DNA of 63,605 bases, taken from NCBI GenBank assembly GCA_019695395.1, contig JAIBAD010000003.1, positions 1-63,605 of the forward strand, given 5' to 3'. The DNA comes from Alphaproteobacteria bacterium (GTDB lineage: Bacteria > Pseudomonadota > Alphaproteobacteria > JAEUKQ01 > JAIBAD01). A program made the position numbers and the translations under genes. Every line of letters begins with the position of its first letter. Positions within the stretch are counted from its first letter, which is position 1. Below, in pieces: positions 55,718 to 63,605 of this stretch. The notes beneath the pieces are model-generated. The model was not told the origin of the DNA. It saw nothing but the letters and a program-made list of their open reading frames with translations, and searched no databases.

Positions 55718-56023
55718 TTTATTTAAAATCCTCCCTAAGAAATTTCATTTTTGCATTTAAGAATTAAGTATTAAACACACATTTATCATTATGCAAGTGT
55801 AAGTAAAACAGAGGAACTATATTTTATTAACTTATTATAAGTTAATAACTTAATATGAGTTAATATTAATGATATGTTATAATATAAATAGCAAATATTT
55901 AATAAAAATATCTTATTTTTAACTTAAAAATTAACTAAAATTTTGAAAGTTGCAAAAAACTCATAACAGACCTAAAAAAAATGTATAGTAATTTTAGATA
56001 AAATTAATTGGAAAGAATCAACA
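55718..56023. other. 306-bp AT-rich region upstream of pdhA
   Basis: Between ftsB-like and pdhA, both leftward. No gene is seen. It contains a perfect 9+1+9 palindrome at 55826-55844 (arms TTAACTTAT / ATAAGTTAA). Several TTAA follow to 55870. It probably includes the pdh promoter, but I could not identify convincing -35/-10 boxes. Confidence 0.5.
55826..55844. promoter_or_regulatory. Perfect palindrome upstream of the pdh operon
   Basis: TTAACTTAT-T-ATAAGTTAA, perfectly symmetric, 109 bases before the pdhA ATG. It holds a TATAAT on the minus strand (55838-55833). AT-only arms lower its weight, but 9-bp symmetry is longer than expected for chance in this short region. Possible operator. Confidence 0.35.
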
Positions 56024-56341
56024 TTATGGGTGGTTATAAATAACCCAATCATTTTTGGTCCCGTAATTTAAAGTTTTTCTTACTTCTTCTTCTAACAAAT
56101 CGAGATCTAAATTATTTTCATCTGTAATTTTTAAAACTTTCAATTCTAATTTTGCTTTATTTTTTTCTGTTTCTTCCAATAGGCTTTTCGATGTACGAAT
56201 TTCTTGACGAAGCTGCAACCAACGATGCACACCTCTATCACCTTGAAAAAAATGGTATACAAAATAAATAAGCAAACAAATTGCGATAACAGGAGGCACA
56301 ATATGTTTAATATGCCGCTTTAATTCATAAATGATGCCCAT
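56024..56341 (-). CDS. ftsB: FtsB/DivIC-family septum protein
   Basis: 105 residues. Short cytoplasmic N-terminus, one transmembrane helix (about 15-33) and a coiled coil (about 42-85), typical of FtsB/DivIC, which links FtsQ and FtsL at the septum. LDLLEEEVRKTLNYG near the end matches the conserved 'eE.aR..l..v..gE' segment. In Alphaproteobacteria it sits between eno and pdhA, as here (with a DUF2141 gene inserted). Confidence 0.85.
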   Translation of the reverse strand: MGIIYELKRHIKHIVPPVIAICLLIYFVYHFFQGDRGVHRWLQLRQEIRTSKSLLEETEKNKAKLELKVLKITDENNLDLDLLEEEVRKTLNYGTKNDWVIYNHP

Positions 56342-56476
56342 GTTATTTATACAGCAATTTAAATTAGAACTTGTTACAAATAAATTACTAGGTTTCTGCG
56401 ATTGTAAGAATTATACTCTTATATAACAAGCTTTATTTATAAAGTTGACAGAAACCCCCAGATATTTTGTTAAATT

Positions 56477-56914
56477 GTGTGTCATTTTTTTAAAATTCAG
56501 TTTCTATTCTTATTATTAGGATTATTCCTGATTAATCCCTGTAAAGGTGCAGATATTTATGTAACTGTGATTAATTTTCAAAGTGATCAAGGTCAAGTTA
56601 CAGGCGGATTATATCAAAGCGCCAATTTTCTTGATAAAACCCAACGCTTGCAATTTGCCCAATCTATCATCAAAAATAAAAAAGCATATTTGCATTTTAA
56701 AAATGTTCCAGCTGGGCATTATGCGGTTAGTCTTTTACATGATATAAATCAAAATGGAATGATGGATTATAATTGGGTTGGGATCCCCATCGAAGGATAT
56801 GGATTTAGTAATAATGCTAAACCTAGTTTATTGGGCCCACCTTCTGGTAAAGAGGCAGAGTTTTTAATCAATAATCAAGATATTGCAATAACTATTTCTA
56901 TAAACTATTGGTGA
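56477..56914 (+). CDS. DUF2141 secreted protein
   Basis: 145 residues. Signal peptide about 1-23 (LFLLLGLFLINPCKG|ADI). The mature domain is DUF2141: ADIYVTVINFQSDQGQVTGGLYQ, VPAGHYAVSLLHDINQNGMMDYNWVGIPIEGYGFSNNA. Function unknown; periplasmic or secreted. The start is GTG at 56477 with no good ribosome binding site, chosen because the signal peptide begins there and no other in-frame start is available. It lies on the opposite strand to its neighbours and abuts the eno stop. Confidence 0.82.
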   Translation: MCHFFKIQFLFLLLGLFLINPCKGADIYVTVINFQSDQGQVTGGLYQSANFLDKTQRLQFAQSIIKNKKAYLHFKNVPAGHYAVSLLHDINQNGMMDYNWVGIPIEGYGFSNNAKPSLLGPPSGKEAEFLINNQDIAITISINYW

Positions 56915-58180
56915 TTATTCATTTATGTTTTTGTATTTTGCAAGTGGACCTAACTCTTCTTCAATACGTAAAAGTTGATTATATTTAGCCAAACGTTCAG
57001 AACGCGACAATGACCCAGTTTTAATCTGGCCACAATTTGCTGCCACAGCTAAATCAGCAATAAATGTATCTTCAGTTTCACCTGAACGATGGGACATCAT
57101 TGTCTTATAACCAGCACGATGTGCTATATCCATAGCTTCCATTGTTTCGGTTAATGTCCCAATTTGGTTTACTTTCACAAGCAAAGCATTGGCCGTTTTT
57201 TGTTTAATACCCTGTTTTAGTCTTTTTGGATTAGTTACAAAAAGATCATCACCAACCAATTGTACCTTTGAGCCAAGAGTTTTTGTTAATTCTTGCCAGC
57301 CTTCCCAATCATCTTCGGCCATACCATCTTCGATAGAAATAACAGGATAATTTTTAATAATAGATTCATAAAATTTAATTAATCCTGGAGCATCAAATTT
57401 TTGTTTTTCACCTAACCAATGATATATACCATTTTTATAAAGTTCCGTTGCAGCTACATCAAGTGCAATAGCGATATCGGAACCACTTTTGTAGCCAGCC
57501 TTTTCAATAGCTTTAATTAAAAAATCTAGCACATTTTTTGTATCTGCCATATCTGGGGCAAACCCACCTTCATCACCTACATTTGTATTATGTCCTGCTT
57601 TTTTCAATTCAGCTTTCAATGCTTGGAAAACCTCTGCCCCCATTTTCATAGCTTCTGAAAAAGATTTGGCACCTTTTGGTACAATCATAAATTCTTGACA
57701 ATCAAGGGGATTATCAGCATGCGCCCCCCCGTTAATTACATTCATAAAGGGAACAGGTAAAATATGAGCATAAGTGCCACCAAGATAACGATAAAGGGGT
57801 ATATCTTTCTCTGTAGCTGCCGCTCTTGCAACCGCAAAACTTACACTTAAAAGGCCATTAGCCCCTAATCTTGATTTATTTTCTGTACCATCAAGCTGTA
57901 TCATATTTTGATCAATAAGCATTTGATGGTTAGCATCAAATCCACATAAAAGCTGCGCAATTTCTGTATTAATCACATCAACTACTTTACTAACACCTTT
58001 ACCACCATAGGCTTTTTCTTGATCGCGTACCTCAATAGCTTCAAATTGTCCTGTTGATGCGCCTGAAGGTGCAGCTGCACGCCCGATAATACCTGTTTCA
58101 AGCTCTACATCAACTTCAACTGTTGGGTTACCACGACTATCAAAAATTTGTCGGGCACGAATATCAACAATAGCTGTCAT
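56915..58180 (-). CDS. eno: Enolase
   Basis: 421 residues. Interconverts 2-phosphoglycerate and phosphoenolpyruvate. Start [51 protein letters not shown], metal ligands in [10 protein letters not shown] and [22 protein letters not shown], signature [14 protein letters not shown] and SHRSGETED. Full length. It lies 12 bases after hutH. Confidence 0.98.
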   Translation of the reverse strand: MTAIVDIRARQIFDSRGNPTVEVDVELETGIIGRAAAPSGASTGQFEAIEVRDQEKAYGGKGVSKVVDVINTEIAQLLCGFDANHQMLIDQNMIQLDGTENKSRLGANGLLSVSFAVARAAATEKDIPLYRYLGGTYAHILPVPFMNVINGGAHADNPLDCQEFMIVPKGAKSFSEAMKMGAEVFQALKAELKKAGHNTNVGDEGGFAPDMADTKNVLDFLIKAIEKAGYKSGSDIAIALDVAATELYKNGIYHWLGEKQKFDAPGLIKFYESIIKNYPVISIEDGMAEDDWEGWQELTKTLGSKVQLVGDDLFVTNPKRLKQGIKQKTANALLVKVNQIGTLTETMEAMDIAHRAGYKTMMSHRSGETEDTFIADLAVAANCGQIKTGSLSRSERLAKYNQLLRIEEELGPLAKYKNINE

Positions 58181-58192
58181 AATATTTCCTTT

Positions 58193-59740
58193 TCAACCTA
58201 GTTTAGAGTTTAACAAAGTTAATTTTACGGGATGCGCCACAAGTTCTTCATCAATAAGTCTTTTTCCATAGGCAATATCTGGCGCCATATACCGATCTTC
58301 TTTCCAAGGAGCAACTTGCCCTCGGACCAACTGAACAATGTTTTCTAAAATAGGGCTAGTTTTATGAGGCGCACGAAATCCTATACCTTGAACAGCCGCT
58401 AAAAGTTCTATAGCAAGAATTGTTTTAACATTATCAGCCATTTCTATAAGACGTCGTGCTGCAAAAGTTGCCATACTGACATGATCTTCTTGATTGGCTG
58501 ATGTTGGTAAACTATCCACACTTGCAGGATGAGCTAGACTTTTATTTTCACTGGCCAAAGCTGCAGCAGTTACATGCGCAATCATAAAACCAGAGTTTAA
58601 TCCAGGCTCTTCTACTAAAAAAGGTGGTAACCCACTTATACTACTATCAATTAGCAAAGCTATTCTTCTTTCAGATAAGGCGCCTATTTCTGAAACAGCA
58701 ACAGCCATAGCATCGGCAGCTAAGGCAACAGGTTCAGCATGAAAATTACCACCTGACAAAACTTGATCATCATCCGCAAAAATCAAGGGATTATCAGAAA
58801 CAGCATTAACCTCTCTTTCAATGATATAAGCTGCATGTTTTAAATGATCAAAACATGCGCCCATAACTTGGGGTTGACAACGCAATGAATAAGGATCTTG
58901 GACCCGTTCACAATTGATATGGGATTGACGAATTTTACTGTCTTTCAAAAGATAGCGTAAAATTGATGCAACTTCAATCTGGCCTGTTTGATTTCTTACA
59001 GCATGGATACGTGCATCAAATGGAGCATCACTTCCAGCCGCTGCATCAACACTTAAAGCACCAATTGTTAATGCTGACTTAAAACAAATATCAGATTGCA
59101 ATAAAGAAAAAACTGCAAGTGCAGTTGATGCTTGACTTCCATTTAATAAAGCTAATCCTTCTTTAGCTGCAAGTTCAATAGGTGCTAATTTTAATAAACT
59201 TAAAACTTCTGAGGCAGGAAGAATTTTACCTTTTAAACTTATCTGACCAACCCCTAAAAGAGCTGTCGAAAGATGTGCAAGGGGAGCAAGATCACCTGAC
59301 GCACCAACAGAACCTTTAGAAGGAATACAAGGATAAGCATCTTCATTTAATAAACGAAGCAACATTTTAATAACATGAGCTCGGACCCCCGAATAACCAC
59401 GCGCCAAACTATTTATTTTAATGATTAAAATTAAACGTACGATAGTATCATCTAATAAATTCCCTGTCCCTGCCGCATGGGATAAAACTAATCTTTTCTG
59501 TAACTCTTGCAGATTATCTTTATCAATATGGCTTTGGGCCAAACGCCCAAATCCAGTATTAATTCCATAAACAACCTGTCCACTTGCCAAAATTTCCTCA
59601 ATTGTTCTAACGCTTTCGTCAATACCATGCCAACACGAAGAATCAAGTTCCACTTTTTTATAAGGTTTAACCATTAAAAGTTTTAAATCTTCAAGGGTTA
59701 ACATACCTGGACGTAATATATATAACATATCAGTACCCAT
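58193..59740 (-). CDS. hutH: Histidine ammonia-lyase
   Basis: 515 residues. Converts histidine to urocanate. The Ala147-Ser148-Gly149 triad (GSVGASGDLAPLAHL) forms the MIO cofactor; catalytic Tyr58 is in YGINTGFG. VSDNPLIFADDDQVLSGGNFHAEPVALAADA and SADANQEDHVSM-like TSANQEDHVSM are conserved. No hutU, hutI or hutG is near; it stands between gatB and eno. The start could also be the ATG four codons in (59728). Family is certain; whether the full histidine pathway exists is unknown. Confidence 0.94.
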   Translation of the reverse strand: MGTDMLYILRPGMLTLEDLKLLMVKPYKKVELDSSCWHGIDESVRTIEEILASGQVVYGINTGFGRLAQSHIDKDNLQELQKRLVLSHAAGTGNLLDDTIVRLILIIKINSLARGYSGVRAHVIKMLLRLLNEDAYPCIPSKGSVGASGDLAPLAHLSTALLGVGQISLKGKILPASEVLSLLKLAPIELAAKEGLALLNGSQASTALAVFSLLQSDICFKSALTIGALSVDAAAGSDAPFDARIHAVRNQTGQIEVASILRYLLKDSKIRQSHINCERVQDPYSLRCQPQVMGACFDHLKHAAYIIEREVNAVSDNPLIFADDDQVLSGGNFHAEPVALAADAMAVAVSEIGALSERRIALLIDSSISGLPPFLVEEPGLNSGFMIAHVTAAALASENKSLAHPASVDSLPTSANQEDHVSMATFAARRLIEMADNVKTILAIELLAAVQGIGFRAPHKTSPILENIVQLVRGQVAPWKEDRYMAPDIAYGKRLIDEELVAHPVKLTLLNSKLG

Positions 59741-59816
59741 AACTAATGCTTTTTTAAATATTTTTTACAGGTTGTAGGTTAATTCTAAAAATTTGTAATA
59801 AGTAATTCATTCAAAA

Positions 59817-61283
59817 CTAAGTTGATAGTTTTTTTTGTAAAATTTTATTAATAAGATCTGGATTACCCTTTCCGCTAGTTGCTTTCATGGCTTGGCCAAC
59901 AAAAAATCCAAAAAGTTTTTCTTTACCTGAACGATATTCCTGTACCTTATCAGCATTTTGTTCAAGCACTTTATCAATAGCTTGTTCGAGAGCCGCAGTA
60001 TCTGTAATTTGCCGCAAATTTTTATTTTCAACAATTGATAAGGCCGGTTGCCCGGTTTCAACCATATCTGCCAAAATATCTTTGGCAATTCGGCCTGAGA
60101 TAACATTTTGAGAAATTAAATCTAAAAGTTCACCTAAAGCTTTAGATGACACAGGGGATTTTGTAATATCCAAACTCTTACTATTAAGATGGGCAAATAA
60201 TTCACCAATAACCCAATTTGCAGCCAATTTTGGATCACGATCTTGGGCAACTTGTTCATAATAATCAGCTATTTCTCTTTCTGTTACTAGAACATCTGCG
60301 TCATAGGGTGTAAGACCAAATTTGCTAACAAAGCGATTTTTCTTTATATCTGGTAATTCTGGCAAATTATCTTTAATTCGTTTAATTAAATTAGAATCTA
60401 ATTCAAGAGGTAAAAGATCTGGATCTGCAAAATACCTATAATCATGGGCATTTTCTTTACTGCGCATTGAACGCGTAATCCCACGATTAGAATCAAATAG
60501 CCTTGTTTCTTGAATAATTGCTCCTCCCTCTTCTAAAAGATCAATTTGTCTTTTTGCCTCAAAATCTACAGCTTGCTGTACAAAACGAACAGAATTAACA
60601 TTTTTTATTTCGCAGCGTGTACCCCATTTTTCTCCTGGACGGCAGACAGATACATTTACATCACATCGCATAGACCCTTCTTCCATATTTCCATCACATG
60701 TACCCAAATAACGTAAAATACTACGTAATTTTTTAAGATATAACGCGGCTTCTTCTGCGGAACGTATATCAGGCTCTGAAACAATTTCCATTAAGGCCAC
60801 CCCAGAACGATTAAGGTCAACATATGTTTTATTTGGATGTTGATCATGCATACTTTTTCCTGCATCTTGTTCCAAATGTAATCTTGTAATGCGTATAGAT
60901 TTTTGTTGGTTACCTGGTAAATCAAGAATTATATTACCCTTCCCTACAATTGGATGATGATATTGAGAAATTTGATATCCTTGAGGTAAATCCGCATAAA
61001 AATAATTTTTACGATCAAAAACTGAATATGTATTAATATGGGCATTTAATCCCAAACCCGTTTTGATTGCCTGCTCAACACAATAACTATTAATAACCGG
61101 TAACATCCCAGGCATTGCAGCATCAACCAAGCTTACTTGGGTATTAGGTTCAGCCCCAAAATCTGTTGCCGCCCCTGAAAAAAGTTTTGATTGTGATGTA
61201 ATTTGGGCATGAACTTCAAGCCCGATAACAACTTCCCATGCACCTGTTTTACCTTGAAGATAGTTTTTTTGGTTTTCATCCAT
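59817..61283 (-). CDS. gatB: Asp-tRNA(Asn)/Glu-tRNA(Gln) amidotransferase subunit B
   Basis: 488 residues. Kinase/tRNA-binding subunit of Gat[91 protein letters not shown] and the C-terminal YqeY-like helical domain are all present. It ends the gatC-gatA-gatB run; gap to gatA 4 bases. Confidence 0.97.
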   Translation of the reverse strand: MDENQKNYLQGKTGAWEVVIGLEVHAQITSQSKLFSGAATDFGAEPNTQVSLVDAAMPGMLPVINSYCVEQAIKTGLGLNAHINTYSVFDRKNYFYADLPQGYQISQYHHPIVGKGNIILDLPGNQQKSIRITRLHLEQDAGKSMHDQHPNKTYVDLNRSGVALMEIVSEPDIRSAEEAALYLKKLRSILRYLGTCDGNMEEGSMRCDVNVSVCRPGEKWGTRCEIKNVNSVRFVQQAVDFEAKRQIDLLEEGGAIIQETRLFDSNRGITRSMRSKENAHDYRYFADPDLLPLELDSNLIKRIKDNLPELPDIKKNRFVSKFGLTPYDADVLVTEREIADYYEQVAQDRDPKLAANWVIGELFAHLNSKSLDITKSPVSSKALGELLDLISQNVISGRIAKDILADMVETGQPALSIVENKNLRQITDTAALEQAIDKVLEQNADKVQEYRSGKEKLFGFFVGQAMKATSGKGNPDLINKILQKKLST

Positions 61284-61287
61284 CTTT

Positions 61288-62772
61288 TCAACCTTTAAGA
61301 TATATTGATAAATCGGGTTTTGCGTTAAAATTTGCTTCTCGTTCTAAAACATAACCTAGACGAAACATCATTTCTTCATCAAAAGAACGGCTAATAATTT
61401 GCAGTCCTAAGGGCAATCCATCGTTGGATAACCCTGCGGGTATAGATAAAGCAGGCAATCCCGCTAAATTAACAGGTACGGTAAAAATATCATTTAAATA
61501 CATAGCAATAGGGTCCACCATTTTTTCGCCTATACCAAAGGCAGGTGTTGGTGTTGTCGGGGTTAGAAGAGCATCCACTTCTTTAAAAACATTTACAAAA
61601 TCTTGACGAATTAAATTTCTGACTTTTTGTGCTTTCAAATAATAAGCATCATAATACCCAGCTGATAAAACATATGTACCAATAAAAATACGCCGTTTAA
61701 CCTCGCGGCCAAAACCTGCCGCACGTGTTAATTCATACATAGCATCAAGACTTTCAGCTGGAACACGTAATCCATAACGTACCCCATCATATCTTGCTAA
61801 ATTAGATGATGCTTCAGCAGGTGCAATTATATAATAAACCGGCAATGCATATTGTGTATAAGGCAAAGAAACAGGTTTAACAATGGCACCTGCTTTTTCT
61901 AACCATTGAATACCTTGTTGCCATAATTGTTCAATTTCATTTGCCATACCTTTGGTTCGATATTGTTCAGGAATACCAATTTTTAATCCCTTAATTGATT
62001 GCCCAATTACCCCAGTAAAATCCGGAACATTTATTTTGGCCGATGTTGAATCTTTTTCATCATATCCCGCCATAGCTTTCAACATTAAAGCAGCATCATA
62101 GACCGTGCGTGCCATAGGGCCTGCTTGGTCCAACGATGAGGCAAAAGCAACAATACCCCAACGTGAACATCGGCCATATGTAGGTTTTGCCCCCACAATT
62201 CCTGTAAAAGCTGCAGGTTGGCGAATCGACCCCCCAGTATCTGTTCCTGTTGCACCCAATGCCATACTGGCCGCAACAGCGGCAGAAGAACCACCAGAAG
62301 AACCACCTGGAACAAGTTTCGTATGACTATCTTGTTTGCGTTTCCATGGATTTTCAACCGGCCCATAATAGCTGGTCATATTAGAAGAACCCATGGCAAA
62401 TTCATCCATATTTAATTTACCCATCATCACCGCACCAGCCTTCCATAATTGATCGGTTACTGTGGATTCATATGTAGGGATAAAATTTTTTAAAATATGC
62501 GAACCTGCTGTTGTTACAAAACCCTTGGTACAAAATAAATCTTTAATACCTAAAGGAATACCCTCTAAAAGCCCAACCTGTCCCTTTTGACGTCTTTTAT
62601 CTGAAGCATCCGCCATTTGAAGTGCATGCTCAAAAGTTGGGGTAATATAAATATTAAGGGATGTAAGCTTTTCGTTTAAAGCACACAAATTTTGGGTCAA
62701 TTCTTTAGCCGTTATTTCACCTTTGGCCAATAAATCAAGAGCACCTTTAATAGTTAAATTTATTAAATCCAT
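61288..62772 (-). CDS. gatA: Asp-tRNA(Asn)/Glu-tRNA(Gln) amidotransferase subunit A
   Basis: 494 residues. Amidase subunit that releases ammonia from glutamine. The Ser-cisSer-Lys triad regions are [11 protein letters not shown] (Lys), [15 protein letters not shown] and [38 protein letters not shown] is also typical. Complete. Confidence 0.97.
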   Translation of the reverse strand: MDLINLTIKGALDLLAKGEITAKELTQNLCALNEKLTSLNIYITPTFEHALQMADASDKRRQKGQVGLLEGIPLGIKDLFCTKGFVTTAGSHILKNFIPTYESTVTDQLWKAGAVMMGKLNMDEFAMGSSNMTSYYGPVENPWKRKQDSHTKLVPGGSSGGSSAAVAASMALGATGTDTGGSIRQPAAFTGIVGAKPTYGRCSRWGIVAFASSLDQAGPMARTVYDAALMLKAMAGYDEKDSTSAKINVPDFTGVIGQSIKGLKIGIPEQYRTKGMANEIEQLWQQGIQWLEKAGAIVKPVSLPYTQYALPVYYIIAPAEASSNLARYDGVRYGLRVPAESLDAMYELTRAAGFGREVKRRIFIGTYVLSAGYYDAYYLKAQKVRNLIRQDFVNVFKEVDALLTPTTPTPAFGIGEKMVDPIAMYLNDIFTVPVNLAGLPALSIPAGLSNDGLPLGLQIISRSFDEEMMFRLGYVLEREANFNAKPDLSIYLKG

Positions 62773-62774
62773 AA

Positions 62775-63062
62775 TTATTCAACAACTTTAGGAACAGTAA
62801 AAAAGCCAAGAACAGAATCTGGGGCATTCGCTAATATTTGGTCACGAATTCCACCATCATTCACAAGATCTTGACGTTGATGTAGTGCCGTAATGTCACA
62901 ACCAACCATAGGATCAATTGTAGATGTATCAATTTGGTTAAGTTGTTCAATCCATCCCAAAATCTGTTTAATTTCCATAGAAAATGATTCCACTTCATCA
63001 GATTGGATTTGAATTCTTGCCAATTTAGCAATTTTAAGCATATCGTTTTTATCAAAAGACAT
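62775..63062 (-). CDS. gatC: Asp-tRNA(Asn)/Glu-tRNA(Gln) amidotransferase subunit C
   Basis: 95 residues. Small subunit wrapping GatA and Gat[15 protein letters not shown] at the start and the strongly conserved end ([29 protein letters not shown]). A longer frame starts at 63095; I chose the ATG at 63062, giving [17 protein letters not shown], with GGGG seven bases upstream. First gene of the gatCAB operon. Confidence 0.94.
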   Translation of the reverse strand: MSFDKNDMLKIAKLARIQIQSDEVESFSMEIKQILGWIEQLNQIDTSTIDPMVGCDITALHQRQDLVNDGGIRDQILANAPDSVLGFFTVPKVVE

Positions 63063-63225
63063 AGAAGAACCCCAGGGGAAAAACCTTAGTAACAATTTAT
63101 TTAAATCATTATAGAAAACCTAGCATTAGCATCAATAATCTGCAACCTTAAAGCTAGTAATTATTTAATGATATATATAAAATTACTACTTATATAAAGT
63201 ATAACATATAATAAATAGGTGATTT

Positions 63226-63573
63226 TTGTTTTATTCTTTTAATCGTAAATATAATTTATTAGCTTTGTTCCTTGCTTTTCATTTCTTTGTTTTATCATTT
63301 TTTTCTTTTCATACTTATGCTGAAGATATAGCAATAGAAGCTTACCCTCTACACCCTATGGTTCAACCACCTATTTTGAATAACCAAATTATACTTAAAT
63401 TTTTAGGTGGGCTAGAGCTTCGTTCACCAAATGAAAATTTTGGGGGCTATTCCGGTCTTGCAATTCCTGATGATAATCATCAACAAATATTAGCTATATC
63501 TGATTTTGGTAAATGGCTTTCTTTTTCACCTATTTATAACAACCAACAAGTATTAAAAAGTTTGATTCCTTAA
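63226..63573 (+). pseudogene. N-terminus of esterase-like phytase-family protein, possibly frameshifted
   Basis: 115 residues in this frame. TTG start with AGGTGA just upstream. A signal peptide of about 33 residues (LLALFLAFHFFVLSFF..HTYA|EDI) is followed by FLGGLELRSPNENFGGYSGLAIPDDNHQQILAISDFGKWL. This matches the start of the 'esterase-like activity of phytase' proteins, normally over 300 residues. The frame stops after SLIP. From the AAAAAG at 63554-63559 another frame stays open to the window end (KFDSLSEVNVFP), so a one-base change in the A-run may have broken the gene, or it is a sequencing error. The window ends before this can be settled. Confidence 0.5.
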
Positions 63574-63605
63574 GTGAAGTTAATGTTTTCCCTAATCCTT
63601 CAATA

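Noticed and set aside
56445-56473. TTGACA upstream of the DUF2141 gene as its promoter
   Set aside because: At 16-18 bases downstream no acceptable -10 is present, and the resulting start would fall almost on the GTG codon.
1-63605. Mobile elements, CRISPR arrays, prophage, rRNA or tRNA
   Set aside because: No transposase, integrase, regular repeat-spacer pattern or conserved RNA sequence was seen anywhere in the window.

Overview
The window is 63.6 kb of AT-rich chromosome (roughly one third G+C by eye) from an alphaproteobacterium. The evidence for the class is gene content and order: CtrA with ChpT, a dense ArgS / SPOR / NagZ / M50 / ScpA / ScpB / TatABC / SerS / SurE / Pcm / NlpD / YajC / SecDF run, the UvrC / PgsA / MoaD / MoaE run, an IspDF fusion, a phasin, and HIG1, UbiK-type and DUF2141 proteins. 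The low G+C and many TTG/GTG starts suggest a host-associated or otherwise AT-biased lineage (Holosporales-like or a low-GC Rhodospirillales relative). That placement is inference. The genome is not strongly degraded here: coding density is high and only one gene, at the right edge, looks frameshifted.

Layout. 1-4.3 kb: a small lipoprotein, a zinc-ribbon membrane protein, aminopeptidase P, and a monocistronic protein with three DUF1127-like motifs, its own promoter and a strong terminator. 4.3-7.5 kb: prmA and a UvrD/PcrA helicase. 7.5-13.2 kb (+): an AstE-like hydrolase, pteridine-reductase-like SDR, folB, uvrC, pgsA, moaD, moaE. 13.2-17.4 kb: ilvE facing away from an OmpR/EnvZ-type pair, then an acyl-CoA thioesterase and a phasin. 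17.6-19.2 kb (-): proC, ybjN-like, ubiK-like. 19.6-23.2 kb (+): HIG1 protein, cobalamin adenosyltransferase, etfB, etfA, 3-hydroxybutyryl-CoA dehydrogenase. 23.3-27.5 kb (+): a complete ugpBAEC transporter. 27.7-29.2 kb: ctrA and chpT, convergent. 29.2-46.4 kb (-): protein export (secDF-yajC, tatABC), protein repair and division (pcm, surE, NlpD-like, SPOR protein), chromosome condensation (scpAB), nagZ, serS, argS, dgt. 46.6-49.4 kb (+): erpA, xth, ispDF, cinA. 49.4-56.3 kb (-): the pyruvate dehydrogenase run pdhA-pdhB-pdhC-lpd-lipA-ratA, with ftsB upstream. 56.5-63.1 kb: a DUF2141 protein, then eno, hutH and gatCAB on the minus strand. The last gene (+) is the N-terminus of an esterase-like phytase-family protein.

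How it fits together. Pyruvate dehydrogenase with its lipoyl synthase, ETF, 3-hydroxybutyryl-CoA dehydrogenase and a phasin imply acetyl-CoA metabolism, probably including polyhydroxybutyrate. UgpBAEC imports glycerol phosphates. CtrA/ChpT imply a Caulobacter-type cell-cycle relay. No tRNA, rRNA, CRISPR array, prophage or insertion sequence was seen.

The least expected observations are regulatory. A shared palindromic element of the CTGC-N3-GCAG type lies at the promoters of both the phasin and the triple-DUF1127 gene, suggesting both belong to a PHB-granule regulon. A tandem palindromic operator precedes ugpB, and a 14-bp hairpin separates ugpB from ugpA.
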